A DNA stretch of 64,000 nucleotides from the NCBI RefSeq assembly GCF_021155765.1, contig NC_060116.1, positions 3,162,001 to 3,226,000 on the forward strand, read 5' to 3'. This DNA comes from Diprion similis (Eukaryota; Arthropoda; Insecta; Hymenoptera; Diprionidae). Positions 50,153 through 62,661 of this stretch are shown here, one piece after another (positions within the stretch are counted from its first letter, which is position 1; every line of letters starts with the position of its first letter). Under the pieces are notes generated by a model. It was not told the DNA's origin, ran no database searches, and saw only the letters and a program-made list of their open reading frames with translations. A program made the translations under genes and the position numbers.

Positions 50153-53100
50153 AATTAGTGCATTTACGGCACCCAAGAAACTCTTAGCTGGTCATCACAC
50201 CCTGTCATGTCTGGCGCTGCTCCGAGCACCGATAACCTTTGTTAGGATTTCATCCTTGAGAAGGTATTGGTCGGTCAGCCATACTTGGGCCCTGCAGTAA
50301 GAAAGCTAGACAATTTTCTCCCATGGGATCTGTATTTGAACTTCGCAATGGCCTTGTGTTCCCTTAGGCTATCCCTAACTAACTTCCGTGATATACTGAC
50401 AAGTGTCGGCACGATGGTGAAACGTTAGTAGTATCAATCTAAGTTTCTTTGTGCAATTATCGAGATTCAAGACTGTCGATATGCCATTAGATCAATGATA
50501 ACATTTCATGAATTACGTCGAGCGTAATAAGCTGTTTACTGCTGGTCGGAGCAACTTTGTTCGTGAGCCTGAACGTATGCAATCCGTTCAACGCAGACGT
50601 ATGTTTGCTTGCCTTTGGACAGGATCACAGTAAAACCGGTCTTCGTTGTCAGTACGTCCAACTTTCTACTGTCTACCGATAGTATGATCTGGATCAAACC
50701 ATGGCTGGGTGAGTAAAAAAGTAACGCCCAGCGAATGAAACCGTTGAAATATAGATTGAAGTGTGTTGGTTGAAAGTTACAGTTTCTGGTAAGGCTTCAA
50801 ATTGTAAGTGGATGAAGCTTACTTTCGAAATTACAGTTGGTACACGTGAAAAATGATTTTTTTTAGCAATTGTTACTAGGAAATACGCACGGGTTTGCAT
50901 CATGATTTCCCAATTTAAAGTTTTGATTGATGAGATATCCTTGAGAAGATCAGTTGGGGTTCAATTTCTGATAGATTTTTCTGTTGATGATAATCTGAGT
51001 CTCAAAAAGATATACGAAATTTTGCTCGGCTCATATATCTATTTACTAAAAATATTCGAGCACACTTATTTTTATTCTAAATCTTATGTCGCAATTTCTG
51101 GGAGAGTCACTGTTTGATTTATCAATATACAATAACGTACACAATACCTTGAGTATTGTTTTTTAAAAACTTGTGAATTCATTTTTAGATTGTCATATCA
51201 TAATTTGAAGTCCACGTCATTGCTAACAATAAGAATTAAACACTATTCATCCGTCAACTCTCTCCAAATGCTAATTATTTTCTCGATAATAACCTTAGTG
51301 TGTATCAAGAGTTTGAAGGAATCGATGGAGACAAACAAAATATGTCTATCCGTGTAAGATGTCGTTTTCATCGATCAATAAAACTACATTATTCATTACC
51401 CGATAGCAACTAACTTTTTTGAGCTTGAAATACATTCACCTTTGCTTTATACCACGATTGGATTCGAGGGATATTTCTAAAAACACTGAAATTAACGATT
51501 GATATATGTATCAATCATTAGATACAGATAAAACAAATATGTTTTAAAAAACATGAGAATACAGCATGAACTTTTTTACCAGATATTTATTAACTTTTTA
51601 ACAACGTATTTGAATAATTAGTCTGGACGATATGTGAAATTTCAATACTTATATTCTGCAGATCGAGGTGTGGTGAATAATTCCGCAGATGACAGTGACC
51701 TGCGTGACTGAAAATCGTGACTGAAAATCTTCATAATTACCGCATTTTGTTTAAAACTATTCGCATAACTTCTTTCAGGTGTTTGTCCTAGAAAGTCTCA
51801 TAATCAAATCATATACAACAACCATGTGAACGTAAGAAACGTTTTTTTTTACCCAAAACGTAGAAATTCCCCCTTAACTTTTCCTACGTTTTAATTTCAC
51901 CTAGGTACGCCTATTTTTGTCCACAAAATTCACAACGTATGCAACAAAAGAGCGTGCATGATACTCCCATTAAAATGCGTCTTCAGCTTTGAATCTTGAT
52001 TCCCACAATGATCCAGTTCTGACGTGACTGCAGCTGATGACTACTTTGTGGTCAAGTTGTTAATCTTTCAACTGCCACACCCATCTTCAATGGTAAAATT
52101 TTTATTTCAAATGATAGATCTTTTTCCGGATCCAGATACTTAAGAATAGCAATTTGAAAAGATTAAATTCGTTTGTTGTCTCAGCTGACGATAAATAAAC
52201 TCTTAGTCAATTTTTGGTTTTCAAACTATCTTCAAAATTTTCGAAGGCTGGAACTCTCACTAACTCTCCACTCAGCGCCAGCAGATAGGCAATTCAATCT
52301 ACATTCAAAGTGTGTACTGTTATTTCTCAAAACATATTCTTATTAGACAGTGAGTGACCGAGTCTGCGTCATTTACCAAGTTAAATGTTTTCAGAAATGG
52401 TTGTACCGATCCCAAATGTAACTTCGGTTGCCTATCCGCTGGCACTAGGCGGAGAGTTTTTAAGAATAACCGAATGTATCTATTCAATGTAATATTTATT
52501 TGCCCACCGTAACGCAGTTGATGTTCTCTCGCAATCGAAGGATGTTGGTGAGCTGAAAATAAATACTTTTATATATTTGTTCACTATATATAATAAATTA
52601 TATTTATAGTTGCACTTAAAGTATTTATCAAAGTAACGTTTTCATGAGCCACTACGATTTTTATCAGAAAAAGAAAACGAAATTATAAATTAGTGTTCAG
52701 ATATCGATTTTTTTTATTCAAAATCGGCTTAGGTGATTAAACGCCCGTAGATTATTTCAATTTTACCCCTCGAAGGCATTTTTTCTTTAGAAAGTCAACA
52801 ATAGTAGCTCAGTGCAATTTCGAAATATGAAATATACGCTCATAATGCGTGATTAAAAAAGTGTTTCGGAAAGATTGTCGAGAATGCGTCATCACAAAAT
52901 GGTATTGAACCAACATACCAGATTTTTAACCATTTTGAAGCAATTCTAAATGCGGAACCATTTTCAAGAACTTGTTCGTATGTTGGTATGTTTTTCATCA
53001 CCTTTTTAGGAAAATTTTCGCATTTTATAAATATATTACTTTAATAACAATTCAATGCGAAACTTTCTTGTTGAAAGTCAACAGAAATAAAATCATTTCG

Positions 53101-53868
53101 ATCCCATTCACTGCTTCCAAGATTAATGTAAATATAAACAATAGATAATTACTATGCAGGTCTCCAGTATTAAAATATTCCTGCATCGAAGATCATCACT
53201 GAAGATTTGTATATCAAATTTTGGAATGCTTACGAGTAATGTGAGGTCTACATACCTTGAAATTGATCTTATCGTTGTTTACAGATACTTCATGATATTT
53301 TGATTGTTTTTCAGGCTACTCGTAAACTATTATTACGAAATCGAGAAGATAAAATATTTTCATTTCGAGTCATACCGTTTACTAAATCGAGAATTTTCGG
53401 CACGTGCTCGACTATCTTCGGATCTAAAACTAATTCTTTCGAATGTGCTGACTCGTTGATTTCAAATATTTAGGAACAAAGGTACAATTGGTTCGAAAAA
53501 AATCACTCACATGTATATTTAACATTTTTTATTGAACAGGAATGTCAAAGTTCTTATTATATCTAACACACGTAGTACGTGTATGTATAATGCAAAAGGC
53601 ATCGCAATGTATAAAACACGTGCATGAATGTATATTTTTTTTTTTTTTTTTTTTATAAAAGAAAAATGTACATACATGCCGAATGAAAGTTTCGAAAGAA
53701 TGAGAACATTAATAAAATAAACACTATTGCCCTGAACGATTTCGAATGTCCGAATAAGGAGCACTTGTATATTCATAGTTCAATTCAACGAATTGAGGGT
53801 GTTAGAAAACCATCAAAAGCCAGGACAAGGCTTCCTCTCTTTTTTTCCTTATCCCTGCTTCCGTTTCC
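50153..53868. other. Intergenic DNA, no gene supported
   Basis: AT-rich, with a T-run at about 53636-53654 and a small inverted pair (accaacatacca near 52910, tatgttggta near 52979). No coding exon seen. Confidence 0.5.
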
Positions 53869-53874
53869 TTTAAT
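53869..53874 (-). terminator. Possible poly(A) signal of the 245-aa gene
   Basis: ATTAAA variant on the minus strand about 110 nt beyond the stop codon. A canonical AATAAA on the same strand lies further away at 53533-53528. Confidence 0.45.
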
Positions 53875-53982
53875 AAGTCAGCAACCGGTTCTTCGTGGAA
53901 ACGAAGTCTGTGCAATCGGCACAATCAATTCGTAGAATAAAACAGTTTCCGATTCGTGCTCCTTCCACAACGAGACTCACGT

Positions 53983-56662
53983 TTACCAGGATGAGTAGCT
54001 GGACGCACCAGACCATCCTGAGTTCCATCCGTTGTTACGCTCGACGACAACTGGGTGCGAAACGGCGACTGGGACGTGCTTCACAACGGGGACAGGGTAG
54101 GGCTGGGGCACTCCAACTGCGTAAGGGGCTGGAACGTGGACCTTGACGGCGTACGGAGCGGGGACTGGGTAAGGACGGTCCACCGGGTAGGGTACGTGCT
54201 TGGTGACCTCAACTGGGTATGGCTTTGGCACATGGACGGGGTATGGCCTGTCGACAGGAACCGCGTACGGCACCTGGGGGGTAAAGAGAAAATACGATAT
54301 TACACTGGATCTGTAATTACATGTAGAACTAAGGTAAATTACTTAATGAGGTAGTGACAATAAGCCAGACAGGCTGGTGACACACCAACTGCTGCGCAAC
54401 CGTTTTATACTATTATGGGTATTTTTAAGGCATTGGATCATAGTGAATGGACTCTGAGTTTGGGAAAGTCGGACCACTGGGGCCATTCGAAGTTTTAGGC
54501 GACATTGGAGAGAAAAGTTATGACAAATGTAATAGTGGCAGTTTGGACCTGAAGTACAGGTGATGACTTGTTGGTTTGAGAGTCAAAGAATGATTAGAAT
54601 GTCAAGTTATTGATCACGAGTATGTAACCTGTGAAAGGAAATTACATCTTGATGACTTTCACTCACGTATACAGACAATATTGCGGATTTAGACTCTTGC
54701 AACGTGCTATTGTACAATCGAAATGTTCAAACATGCTTCTTGCGTACGTCTGAAAAATTTTGTACTATATTATAGCTAAGTGTATTTACTCAAAGCAGTG
54801 ATTTTAATAACAAGTGGTAACCAACCGAATGTCAACGTTTAAAAAATGGTCACTCTACCATCCTGATTGGACACATTGAAATGTTGGCAACGGAGCCAGC
54901 GAGGAAGTGCGACAAGAAGAATGATCGTTTCTTTTCTCTAATCATTCACGCAGGCGATTCAATTCACGCTGGTAAAGACGTTAGCATAACAGGGCGATTC
55001 AAGCTATTGCGTAAGGATGAGAATCAGCGATTGGGTGTTTTCAGCATGCGTAGAGGAACGAGAAGTAATAAGCGTCTGGTTAATGGAGCGTGGATCGAGT
55101 CCGAGGTCTTCCTTGGTGAACCGCGTACGCTACCTTGGGCCACATCTTCCCTTCCTTAAGACACGCCAACGATCTCTCCATCGTCGTAACGCTATTCCAT
55201 TCCTCGTTTTAAGATGGAAGGGAGTGGTTCAGGGATCAGGTTGGAATTTAAGCAGAGAGTGCAATTGACGGTCACTCACTTTTACGGGAACGGCGACGTG
55301 CTTCTCAACGGGGACGGCAACTGGGTGGGGAACCGCCACTGGGACTTCCTTAGTGATCGTCACTGAGCTGACACTTTCGCCCAAACCAAGACCGGAGCCG
55401 TAGCCGAGACCAGATCCGTAGCCAAGTCCAGATCCGTAGCCGAGACCAGATCCGTAGCTGAGACCAGATCCATAGTTGAAGCCAGATCCGTAGCTAGATC
55501 CCAGGGAAGAGTAACTGTTGATGCCGAGACCGGAGTTCCATCCGGATCCGTAGCCGAATCCAAGAAGTCCTCGTTTGTCCTTCTTCGTGTCCGCTGGTTT
55601 AGCTGCAGCCTTGGGAGCATCGGCAACTGGTGCTACAGCTGCTTTTTCAAGCTTGGCTTGTGGCTTGTGTTCCTCCGCAACGGCGAGGGCCACGAGGGCG
55701 AAAAAAATTATCACCTGAAACATGCGTCTTAGATTAGGTTAGTTTACGATAGCGAGACTATGTACGAGTGTGCTCTAGGAACGCTTTTTGAAACTGCAAT
55801 TAATGAGCGTTTGTTAGAAACGAACGAATGAATGCTTATAGCATTTGATTTCAGGTCGATTCTTATTTCAATGTCAGAATTTTGTACGAATAGGAACAAG
55901 TTTTTACACAATGCTCCATTGACAGGGTTATTTCGGAAAAAAGAGTAATTTCAATTTTAAATTTAAACATTTGTGACAAACATTCTAATATACAAAGACC
56001 GACGACTTAAGATACTTCGTTTCTGAAGAGCTAGAGAATGCAAGAATTGTAATCATATTAAGAATCAAGTCAGAATCACGTGACAACCGAATCATTTTCT
56101 GGAATATAATCATTGGTTGATGTTACTATCGTGAAGTACAGATGATTAAAACAATATAATGAATTTTAACTACCGTTATTTAGAAAACAGTTATAAAATG
56201 AGTGAAAATACGAATTTTTTTTCATTTCTTTTTTCTCGTAAGATTTCTACAATTTGTAAAAATATAAATCTAATCCGAGTTTGTATAGATCAGCATTCGC
56301 CAAGATCTTTAAAACTAACCGTACTAGACCCGGTCAAGTGACCGGTTTTACTACGGGAAGAATAAGGATATATAAAGTGCCGGTAGGATTAGTGTTAAAA
56401 CGTCTCCTGGTAATTGATCCAGTTTCTAAGATCAAGAACCGCTGAACGAAAGGTCAGTATTAAACGCGTGTTGACAACGGCCTTAGTTTTGTCACGAAAT
56501 CGTAGTCTCGTAATCTCTTGGTGAACGGCTTTCTCAAAAACGCGGTTTGGTGTTGACGTAAGTTCCGAATTTCAAACACCTCTTATGATGCTGTTAGAAT
56601 GTGATCACTTGTTGTTTATAACAGTTAAACCGAGTATGGCCAAATTGTACCTTTGCGTTCAT
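53983..56662 (-). CDS. Secreted GYGSG- and VPV/PYPV-repeat cuticle-like protein, 245 aa, 3 exons
   Basis: Exons (minus strand): 56662-56651, 55714-55280 and 54273-53983, all phase 0. The first coding exon is MNAK, placed 54 bases downstream of a TATA box and a TCAGT initiator, with donor gtacaa. Exon 2 completes the signal peptide (VIIFFALVALAVA). A Lys/Ala-rich segment follows with KKDKR (possible processing site), then a run of GYGSGL repeats, then VPVAVPHPVAVPVEKHVAV. Exon 3 continues with PYPV repeats (DRPYPVHVPKPYPV) and a short Gly/Ser/Trp end (NNGWNSGWSG...YSSW). An ATG at 55723 could open exon 2 alone (MFQ...). I reject that start because TTTCAG there is the splice acceptor and no promoter lies next to it. 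The 994-bp intron 2 holds a minus-strand TATA-like site at about 54400, which could suggest an internal start, but no ATG exon follows it. Confidence 0.88.
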
Positions 56663-56715
56663 GCTGCTGTGCTTGTTTCGAGCTTGCAACTGAAGACTCT
56701 TCGGAGATGGTCCTC

Positions 56716-56722
56716 TTTTATA
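56716..56722 (-). promoter_or_regulatory. TATA box of the 245-aa gene
   Basis: TATAAAA on the minus strand, followed about 30 bases later by TCAGT (initiator) and then the ATG of the 12-nt first coding exon. Confidence 0.75.
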
Positions 56723-56750
56723 CGAATCGCAAACCCTCCGCAGGAGGTAC

Positions 56751-56918
56751 CTTCCCGGGGGGCCACGACGCAACGACGCGTTCCTTGCGTAATTTTTCCA
56801 GATCTACATCGAGGACCTGATACTCATTTTGCGCGGAATAACACACATCGACGTGGTTGCACTTCTTTGGGTTGGTGCTGGACCTTGACGTTCCGATCTT
56901 GAAGCTTGCAATCTTCCC
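56751..56918 (-). other. Candidate internal exon of unknown gene, immediately upstream of the 245-aa gene promoter
   Basis: A 56-codon open stretch on the minus strand begins after CAAG and ends at GGGAAG before gtacct, a good donor. It codes a normal-looking mixed sequence (KKCNHVDVCYSAQ, LDVDLEKLRKERVV). If real, it would join the frame at 57064-57519 upstream. The splice upstream (donor gttaaa) is weak and no downstream exon was found, so this is tentative. Confidence 0.3.
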
Positions 56919-57063
56919 CTTGAATGTCAAAATATGCAAATCTAGTTAGTGGTTCGATACACAGATACCAGCACCTTTTTTCCTTATCTTAATATTTTTC
57001 TTCGTGATTTACGATAATTTTGTCCGAACAGATTCGCTCCTAATCATCGCGTTCACTCTCTTT

Positions 57064-57519
57064 TCAATCCAATTTAACGTATCTCAGTTTGAAACCGAGA
57101 ATGATCTTCTTTTTGTACTCCCTCTCTCGTTCCTTCTTGCAAGATAGTGGAATGTCGAAAGTAATTTTTTCTTTCGTCCAGGGAACAAAGAATCTCTTCT
57201 CCATGACCTCGACGAACACCGATTGTTTCACAGACGTGTGAAACGATTCTATAGTTCTACGGCCGTTTCCATTAATATGTATAAATGCAGCAGGTATTGG
57301 TACAAATGGGATTGGCGGATCTTTGTCTTGCGAAAATAAAGTTAAAGCTTTGTAATAAAAGTGGCATATTGTATAGAATGGTGAGTCCCAAGGGGAGACA
57401 CGATCATCAGTAGCAGGGTCAGTTTCTGGGCCATAAACGAGAGTTTCGATTCTTGTAAACAAAAATTGTGACAAGGTGACCGAAAGATATTTTCGGTATC
57501 GCATTAAAACCAGATATTC
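57064..57519 (-). CDS. Orphan open reading frame, at least 146 aa, function unknown
   Basis: A minus-strand frame runs from an ATG at 57504 (open a few codons further upstream, to about 57519) to a stop at 57064. That is unusually long for this AT-rich DNA. The product is mixed in composition, not low-complexity: it has an aromatic segment (SPFYTICHFYYKAL), a Pro-rich stretch (DPPIPFVPIPAAF), and a Lys/Arg/Glu-rich C-terminal part with hydrophobic beta-like pieces (KIILGFKLRYVKLD). There is no signal peptide or membrane helix of clear strength. I do not recognise the family. It may be one exon of a larger gene, with 56751-56918 as a possible next exon, or a decayed gene. Confidence 0.35.
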   Translation of the reverse strand, partial: EYLVLMRYRKYLSVTLSQFLFTRIETLVYGPETDPATDDRVSPWDSPFYTICHFYYKALTLFSQDKDPPIPFVPIPAAFIHINGNGRRTIESFHTSVKQSVFVEVMEKRFFVPWTKEKITFDIPLSCKKEREREYKKKIILGFKLRYVKLD

Positions 57520-60490
57520 GAAATGCAGGTATCACTAGTAAATATTTGAGGAATTTGTCCGGTAGTCGAATAATCTTTTTTGCAATTCTGATGACTAATT
57601 GGCGCGCGTTACGCGATGATTAACAAGCCGATTAATCAAGGTTTATATAAATTTTTGACAAATGACAATTTTCGCGATTCTAGTTACGTGATGGTTTTAA
57701 CAGTTGTGCGACAAGATTTGACGCAGGCATATATTGCTCAATATTGAATTCTAGCAAGCAAATCTTATACATATTGCGTTAATTCTTATACACGCTTAGT
57801 AGCAATAAAATTAAACGTGTGAAGACGACACCTGGTACGTTCCATTCTTCGGTGGGTAGCTAGAAAAATTTCTAAACGAGTTCCAAACCATCGCTACTCA
57901 GCGCAAGCAGTTGCATACCGACTTATATATTATGACGTAACGAGAATCTTATTTATGGCACGCAATTCTGTGTATAACGTACGTTACATTATACGCGTAA
58001 TGTAGTCTAGTGAAATTTTTCAATATCGAAACTCAAACTTTCAGAATTCTCCCACTGATCTACCGGGCGGTAATTTATCAATATGTTTGCGAATCTGAAG
58101 TCAGCATGTATCTCGACGTTATATTAACATCGTGATTGAGCCAGACGAAAATATTTGTCCGGCAAAACAGACATTTTTTAAATAAATAACAACCGATAGT
58201 TCACCCCGCTATCTATGATAGCTTCCACAGGGTAGAAAAAATTTCAATTTGTATTTTCCATGGCTCAAAACCATGCGGTTTATTAAAATACTATTATTGT
58301 ATTCAGTATTAGCTTCAAGCATCTCATTTTCAAAGCGGAATCATTTTTTCTGCTCGGTGATGAATGAAATAAACGGTGGAAGTTAAATGATGGCGTATAA
58401 ATATGATTCGGGCCAGCATAACATCATCGGCGATCCGATGGAGAAATTGGTCCGTGAAGGTTGAATGGTTCCGGTATATGTATATGTGGGCCTGGTACAG
58501 AATTTATGACGTTTCAAAACATTATGTGGATCCCGAACATAGAACGTTTCGTAATATATTTCAATGGATTTTATATGATTTGCATTTGACATTTCAAAAA
58601 AAGTAGCAAGTGTGTCATCTGAATAGAGAAGAACAGTCGAGTCGCCAGAAGATATGATATAATGGGAAATTTATTTCGGTTACAATTGGTGTATCAATCA
58701 ATTACAGTTAAGTATCAGAATCGATTATAGATTCGTTGGTTTCTCTGCCGATGGCCTCGAAGAGATGTTTACGGTATATGAAATAAAATAGGAAACACTT
58801 AGAAAAATTTCGAGTGCTGCATGATGAATGATGCCTTTGAATTTTTAATTGTACATGAACCTAGTAAAAAATGAATAAAAGTAAATAGAATGAAGTCACT
58901 ATAAAGACTTTTCTAATTTAAATTGAATTAAATTGAATTTTGGCAGTGAATTATAGATTCAAGAGGGTAAAAAATTTCATTGTTTGAAAAAAAAATTCAT
59001 TTATAAACTTTCAAGTAAGTTCAAATATAATTGAAATTTATTTGTCTCTATAGCACTTTATTTCTCTGTGTGAGTCATGAATGATATTCCAGAATTTTAG
59101 ATTGCATAAGTATATGAAAGAAAAAAATCGTCGCTTACGATTCCCAATCATAGAATTGAGCTTTAGTATTCAGAGCTATATAACAATCAATTTTGAGGAA
59201 AATTTCGATTCTTTCCATATAGTGTGGAATTCAAATTTCGTTGGCATTGAACCTGTGAGAATTGAAAGAACTTGAAAAAGTATAAAATTGGGCCAAGTTC
59301 AAGCTAATGGGATACAAGATAATGGTCAGCCGCAATATTCTTATCATATCACCAAGGTGTGCAATATATATATATATATATATGTATTTGATGACATTAT
59401 ATCATAACGAAACATCTACACCATAATAAAATGTAAATACGGCCCAAAAAGACTTTTTAAAGATATCAATAACAAATTTCACAATTTTGGGATAAAACAA
59501 ATATGGCAATCGTCGGAGTAATCTAACCGATGAGTTGCGCAGTGTGCTGTTCGCGTAACACTCTGGACGGACAGTGAAATAGGTTCATGCATATAAAGGT
59601 ATATACATCCATATTACATATATGTATATATATATTATACATCTGCGAAATTTCAATCATTGGACGAAATTGTACGGTCTGTCACCGGCGTGAAATTATT
59701 ATGACATATTTTGAAGCAAAAACAATCTAGAGACGCGTCTGCTATTAAAGGTCTTTTGGTTTCACTTCCATTATTTTTTGCACTTATGATAATAATTTAA
59801 CGAAACTATTACGTAGCGTGCGTTGATCATTACTTCTGCATGAATATACCTATATATATATATCAAAGGTGCGTGAGTAGATACGTCAAAAGTACATTTA
59901 TATGCCTAGTATATACATACAGACGTATGAATTTCGCGTACGAAATCCAACCGAGAGTATATATATGTAAATATGTCGAGCGTAAGGTGTGGGTATAAAA
60001 AATCGGTAGAAAGAATCGTTAATGGCTACTTATGCGAGCGTTATTAATGCGATGAAGTAAAGCATGTCAACGGGGTGCAGATATCGCTTGCCTGTCTCGC
60101 GAAAAGGAGACAGAGATCGAGCTGCAAGGTGGGATAGGATGTAAGATGGGATGGAAGTGAAAAGGTTCTCCCTCTCCCAGCCCCGTTATTTTTGCTACCG
60201 AGGACCGGGTGGATTGCATAAAGAACACGCTGCGCGCTGGTACACAGATTTCGAAACCGGAAACTCACACCATTTTTACGCGGTTGCGCCGTTTATACTC
60301 GCTGCAGTCTTTGCCACTGTGTTATATACCTCGCCAGAGTAAATAGGCATCGTGTACTTACAGGTACATAACACGTATGGACGCATTTCTGTATTTTTCA
60401 GCATGACCGACCCTTTCGGGCTTCTTACGTAAACACAAGTGTACCGAAACGATTTGTGCTTGGATAATGTTACATCAATCGCCAGCTGCA

Positions 60491-60521
<31 letters not shown>

Positions 60522-61793
60522 CAGGACTCATGGAATTGAAAGTCGAAATTTATAGACCAAAGTTAATGAAAATGGAATATTGAAGAAGGGATTCGACTTT
60601 TGTACTCAGGGTGCAAGAGACACTTTCAAAGGGGTTCATAACTCTGAAGTCAAATCTCGTTGCGCTCTTCATATATCAAAAGTGTTGAGGAATTACTGTA
60701 ATGTTATCTTGGAAATTGCCGCAAGGATCTTGTTTGCTTCATTACCATGCTGATGTAATTTTTGAGTCAAACTAAAATTGCTAGAAAGTTCAATTTTGTA
60801 CCCAGATTCGGCATATTTGGCATCAAACTGCAGATTTCGAGACGCAGTTCTCATGGGAATGATTCATGATTTGAGTGTCAGGATTCACTGGCAACTCAGG
60901 GCGTTTTATAAATTATCTGTTATAGACTTCACAAATTTTTTACGGTAATTCTGGCGTTCTTCTCGCCGTCAGATTCTATGGTTTAACTAAAACATTTCTT
61001 TCGTTTCACCCTGTAGTTACGATAGCGTTGTTACAATTCCAGCGAGTGCTTGAATATAAGGTTCTCGATGCAAGGGGTATAAGGATCGGAATGAGAGGAT
61101 GTTCGCTAATTGGTTCACAAAAAGGATAATCGGCTCTCGATTAGCGGAGCATTGGATTGTTGAAGAAATGACGTTCCGAGCTTGGAGTTTTTTTCGAAGT
61201 AACCTGACAGTTGAAAATTTCATCCAGAGCGAAGAGGATGGCGTTAGCTGGAGTCAATTAATGGCGACAAGGATACAAAACCAGCGAAAACACTCGGAGT
61301 GAGTTTGGGAGTAAATCGTCCTGTATTCTGAGCTGTGGAATAAAAGAAAACTGACAAAAGATTGGGTGAGACAATGGGACTAAGGGAAAATCGAAGATCG
61401 TCACCAAGATGTTGTTTGCAAAAAAACAGTAAATTTTCATTAGTCGCGACACCGCCCTCGGAGGATACGTTTCTTTAAAAGTACTTAAAAGAAAAAAAAT
61501 AAGCAACATTTTCTAAATTTGCTGGCGATCCAATATCTACCCAAGCGAAGACTCTTCCTGTTGTTGCGTTATAGAAGATCAGAAAATTAATTAAAGGTAA
61601 TCAGTTTTCTCACTTTCCGAAAGGAACCTCTTTGTGACTGGACTAATTCACAGTTCATTCTCAGTTAATTATCGATCCAAGAAGTTTTTATAAAAATGAT
61701 TAACCGACACATATTTTGAAAATAATGTTCGCAGATCAGATGAGTACCTCTTAACAAAAAGAGTCCAACTTTCCTCAGCCGAACAGCCTGAAA
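57520..61793. other. Intergenic DNA, no gene supported
   Basis: AT-rich with a TA microsatellite at about 59364-59382, other TA-rich tracts near 59620 and 59850, and a T-run of about 28 bases at 60494-60521. Short frames only. A less AT-rich patch at 60060-60300 shows no splice or homology support. Confidence 0.5.
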
Positions 61794-62661
61794 ATGGTAG
61801 CGAAAAAACCGCCCCGCAACACCGCCCTCGTCCTCTCGGCGATCCGGAAGCTGCGGGACATCCAGGGCACAACTTCGCGCGAGATAATGAACTTCATCGC
61901 CTCGGAATACGACGTCTCAGGCCCCAGCCTGAAGCGCCACGTCCAGATGGCCCTGAAGCGCGGCATGTCTTACGGCTTGATCCATCGCGCAAAAGGGTAA
62001 GTTTGAAAGTGTATGACAGTTCAAAGAGGAAAATAATTCGACGAAAGAATGACCTCAAATTCAATTAATTGATCCTCCACAGCGGTTACTACCTCTCGAA
62101 CCCTAAGGGGCTGACAATCAGCTGCGACGACTTGGTGGATCGTGGCAGAAGAGGAGGGTGCAAGGGCAGGAAACGACGCAGGCGAAGGAGCAGGCGCGGA
62201 AAATGCGGACGCAGGCGATCCCGCAGGCGAAGGAGGCACGGCAGGGGAAAGTGCAGGGGAAAACGCAGCAGCAGGAGGAGGAGGAGGGGCAGGGGGAAGA
62301 GGAGGTGCGGACGTCGAGGGCGCAGGCGCGCAGGCGAAGACGAGATGGACGAGATGGCCGCCATCTTGCCGCGCGACAGCCCCAGAAAACCCACCAGACT
62401 CGGACGTGGCAAATTCCCTGAGAGGGGCGCCACTCGCAGTAAGAGTCTTAGCGATCGATCTTCGGCTACCCGGTCTTCGGGAGGCAGTGCGGCTCTCGAT
62501 GGCCAGACGCCGCTGTAAGCCAAGCGAAAGTCGTGGGGTTATACACCGGTGATTTTTTCTTCCTCCTCTTTGAATCAGATTTTTGTTTTTCTTTGACATT
62601 CGTTGACGCTCGGTTTTCTTTTGCCTTTTACAGCCGCCGAGGAAAACATCCGCAGTCGTGA
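61794..62661 (+). CDS. Linker-histone (H1/H5) globular domain protein with Cys-containing Arg-rich tail; protamine-like, 220 aa
   Basis: Exons 61794-61996, 62083-62514 and 62634-62661 (phases 2 and 2). Residues about 9-75 form the H1/H5 winged helix: ALVLSAIRKLRD, GTTSREIMNFIASEYDV, LKRHVQMALKRGMSYGLIHRAKG, YYLSN. Residues 88-150 are almost pure Arg/Gly/Lys with Cys at 94, 109, 125 and 143 (another at 82). A short acidic patch (GEDEMDEM, 152-159) follows, then a Ser/Arg/Pro-rich end. If the last intron is not used, the frame stops at 62518 (212 aa). I prefer splicing: donor gtaagc, strong acceptor after a pyrimidine tract, adding RRGKHPQS. Ordinary H1 tails are Lys/Ala/Pro-rich and lack Cys; Arg plus Cys is typical of protamine-like sperm proteins. 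Introns and a poly(A) signal also argue against a replication-dependent H1. A sperm chromatin role is inference. Confidence 0.85.

Noticed and set aside
55229-55723. Start of the 245-aa protein at the MFQ methionine (55723)
   Set aside because: TTTCAG there is a splice acceptor. The MNAK exon at 56662 has a TATA box, initiator, in-phase donor and the family exon design.
56585-56902. Plus-strand frame with a signal-like start (MAKLYLCVHAAVLVSS)
   Set aside because: It is antisense to the 5' leader and first exon of the 245-aa gene and to the candidate exon. No donor logic or downstream exons support it. A plus-strand TATATAAAG at 56369-56377 lies upstream but leads to no convincing gene.
62021-62599. 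192-aa minus-strand Pro/Ala/Ser-rich frame opposite the H1-like gene
   Set aside because: It is caused by the GC/purine-rich repeat of the Arg tail. There is no promoter or poly(A) signal on that strand.
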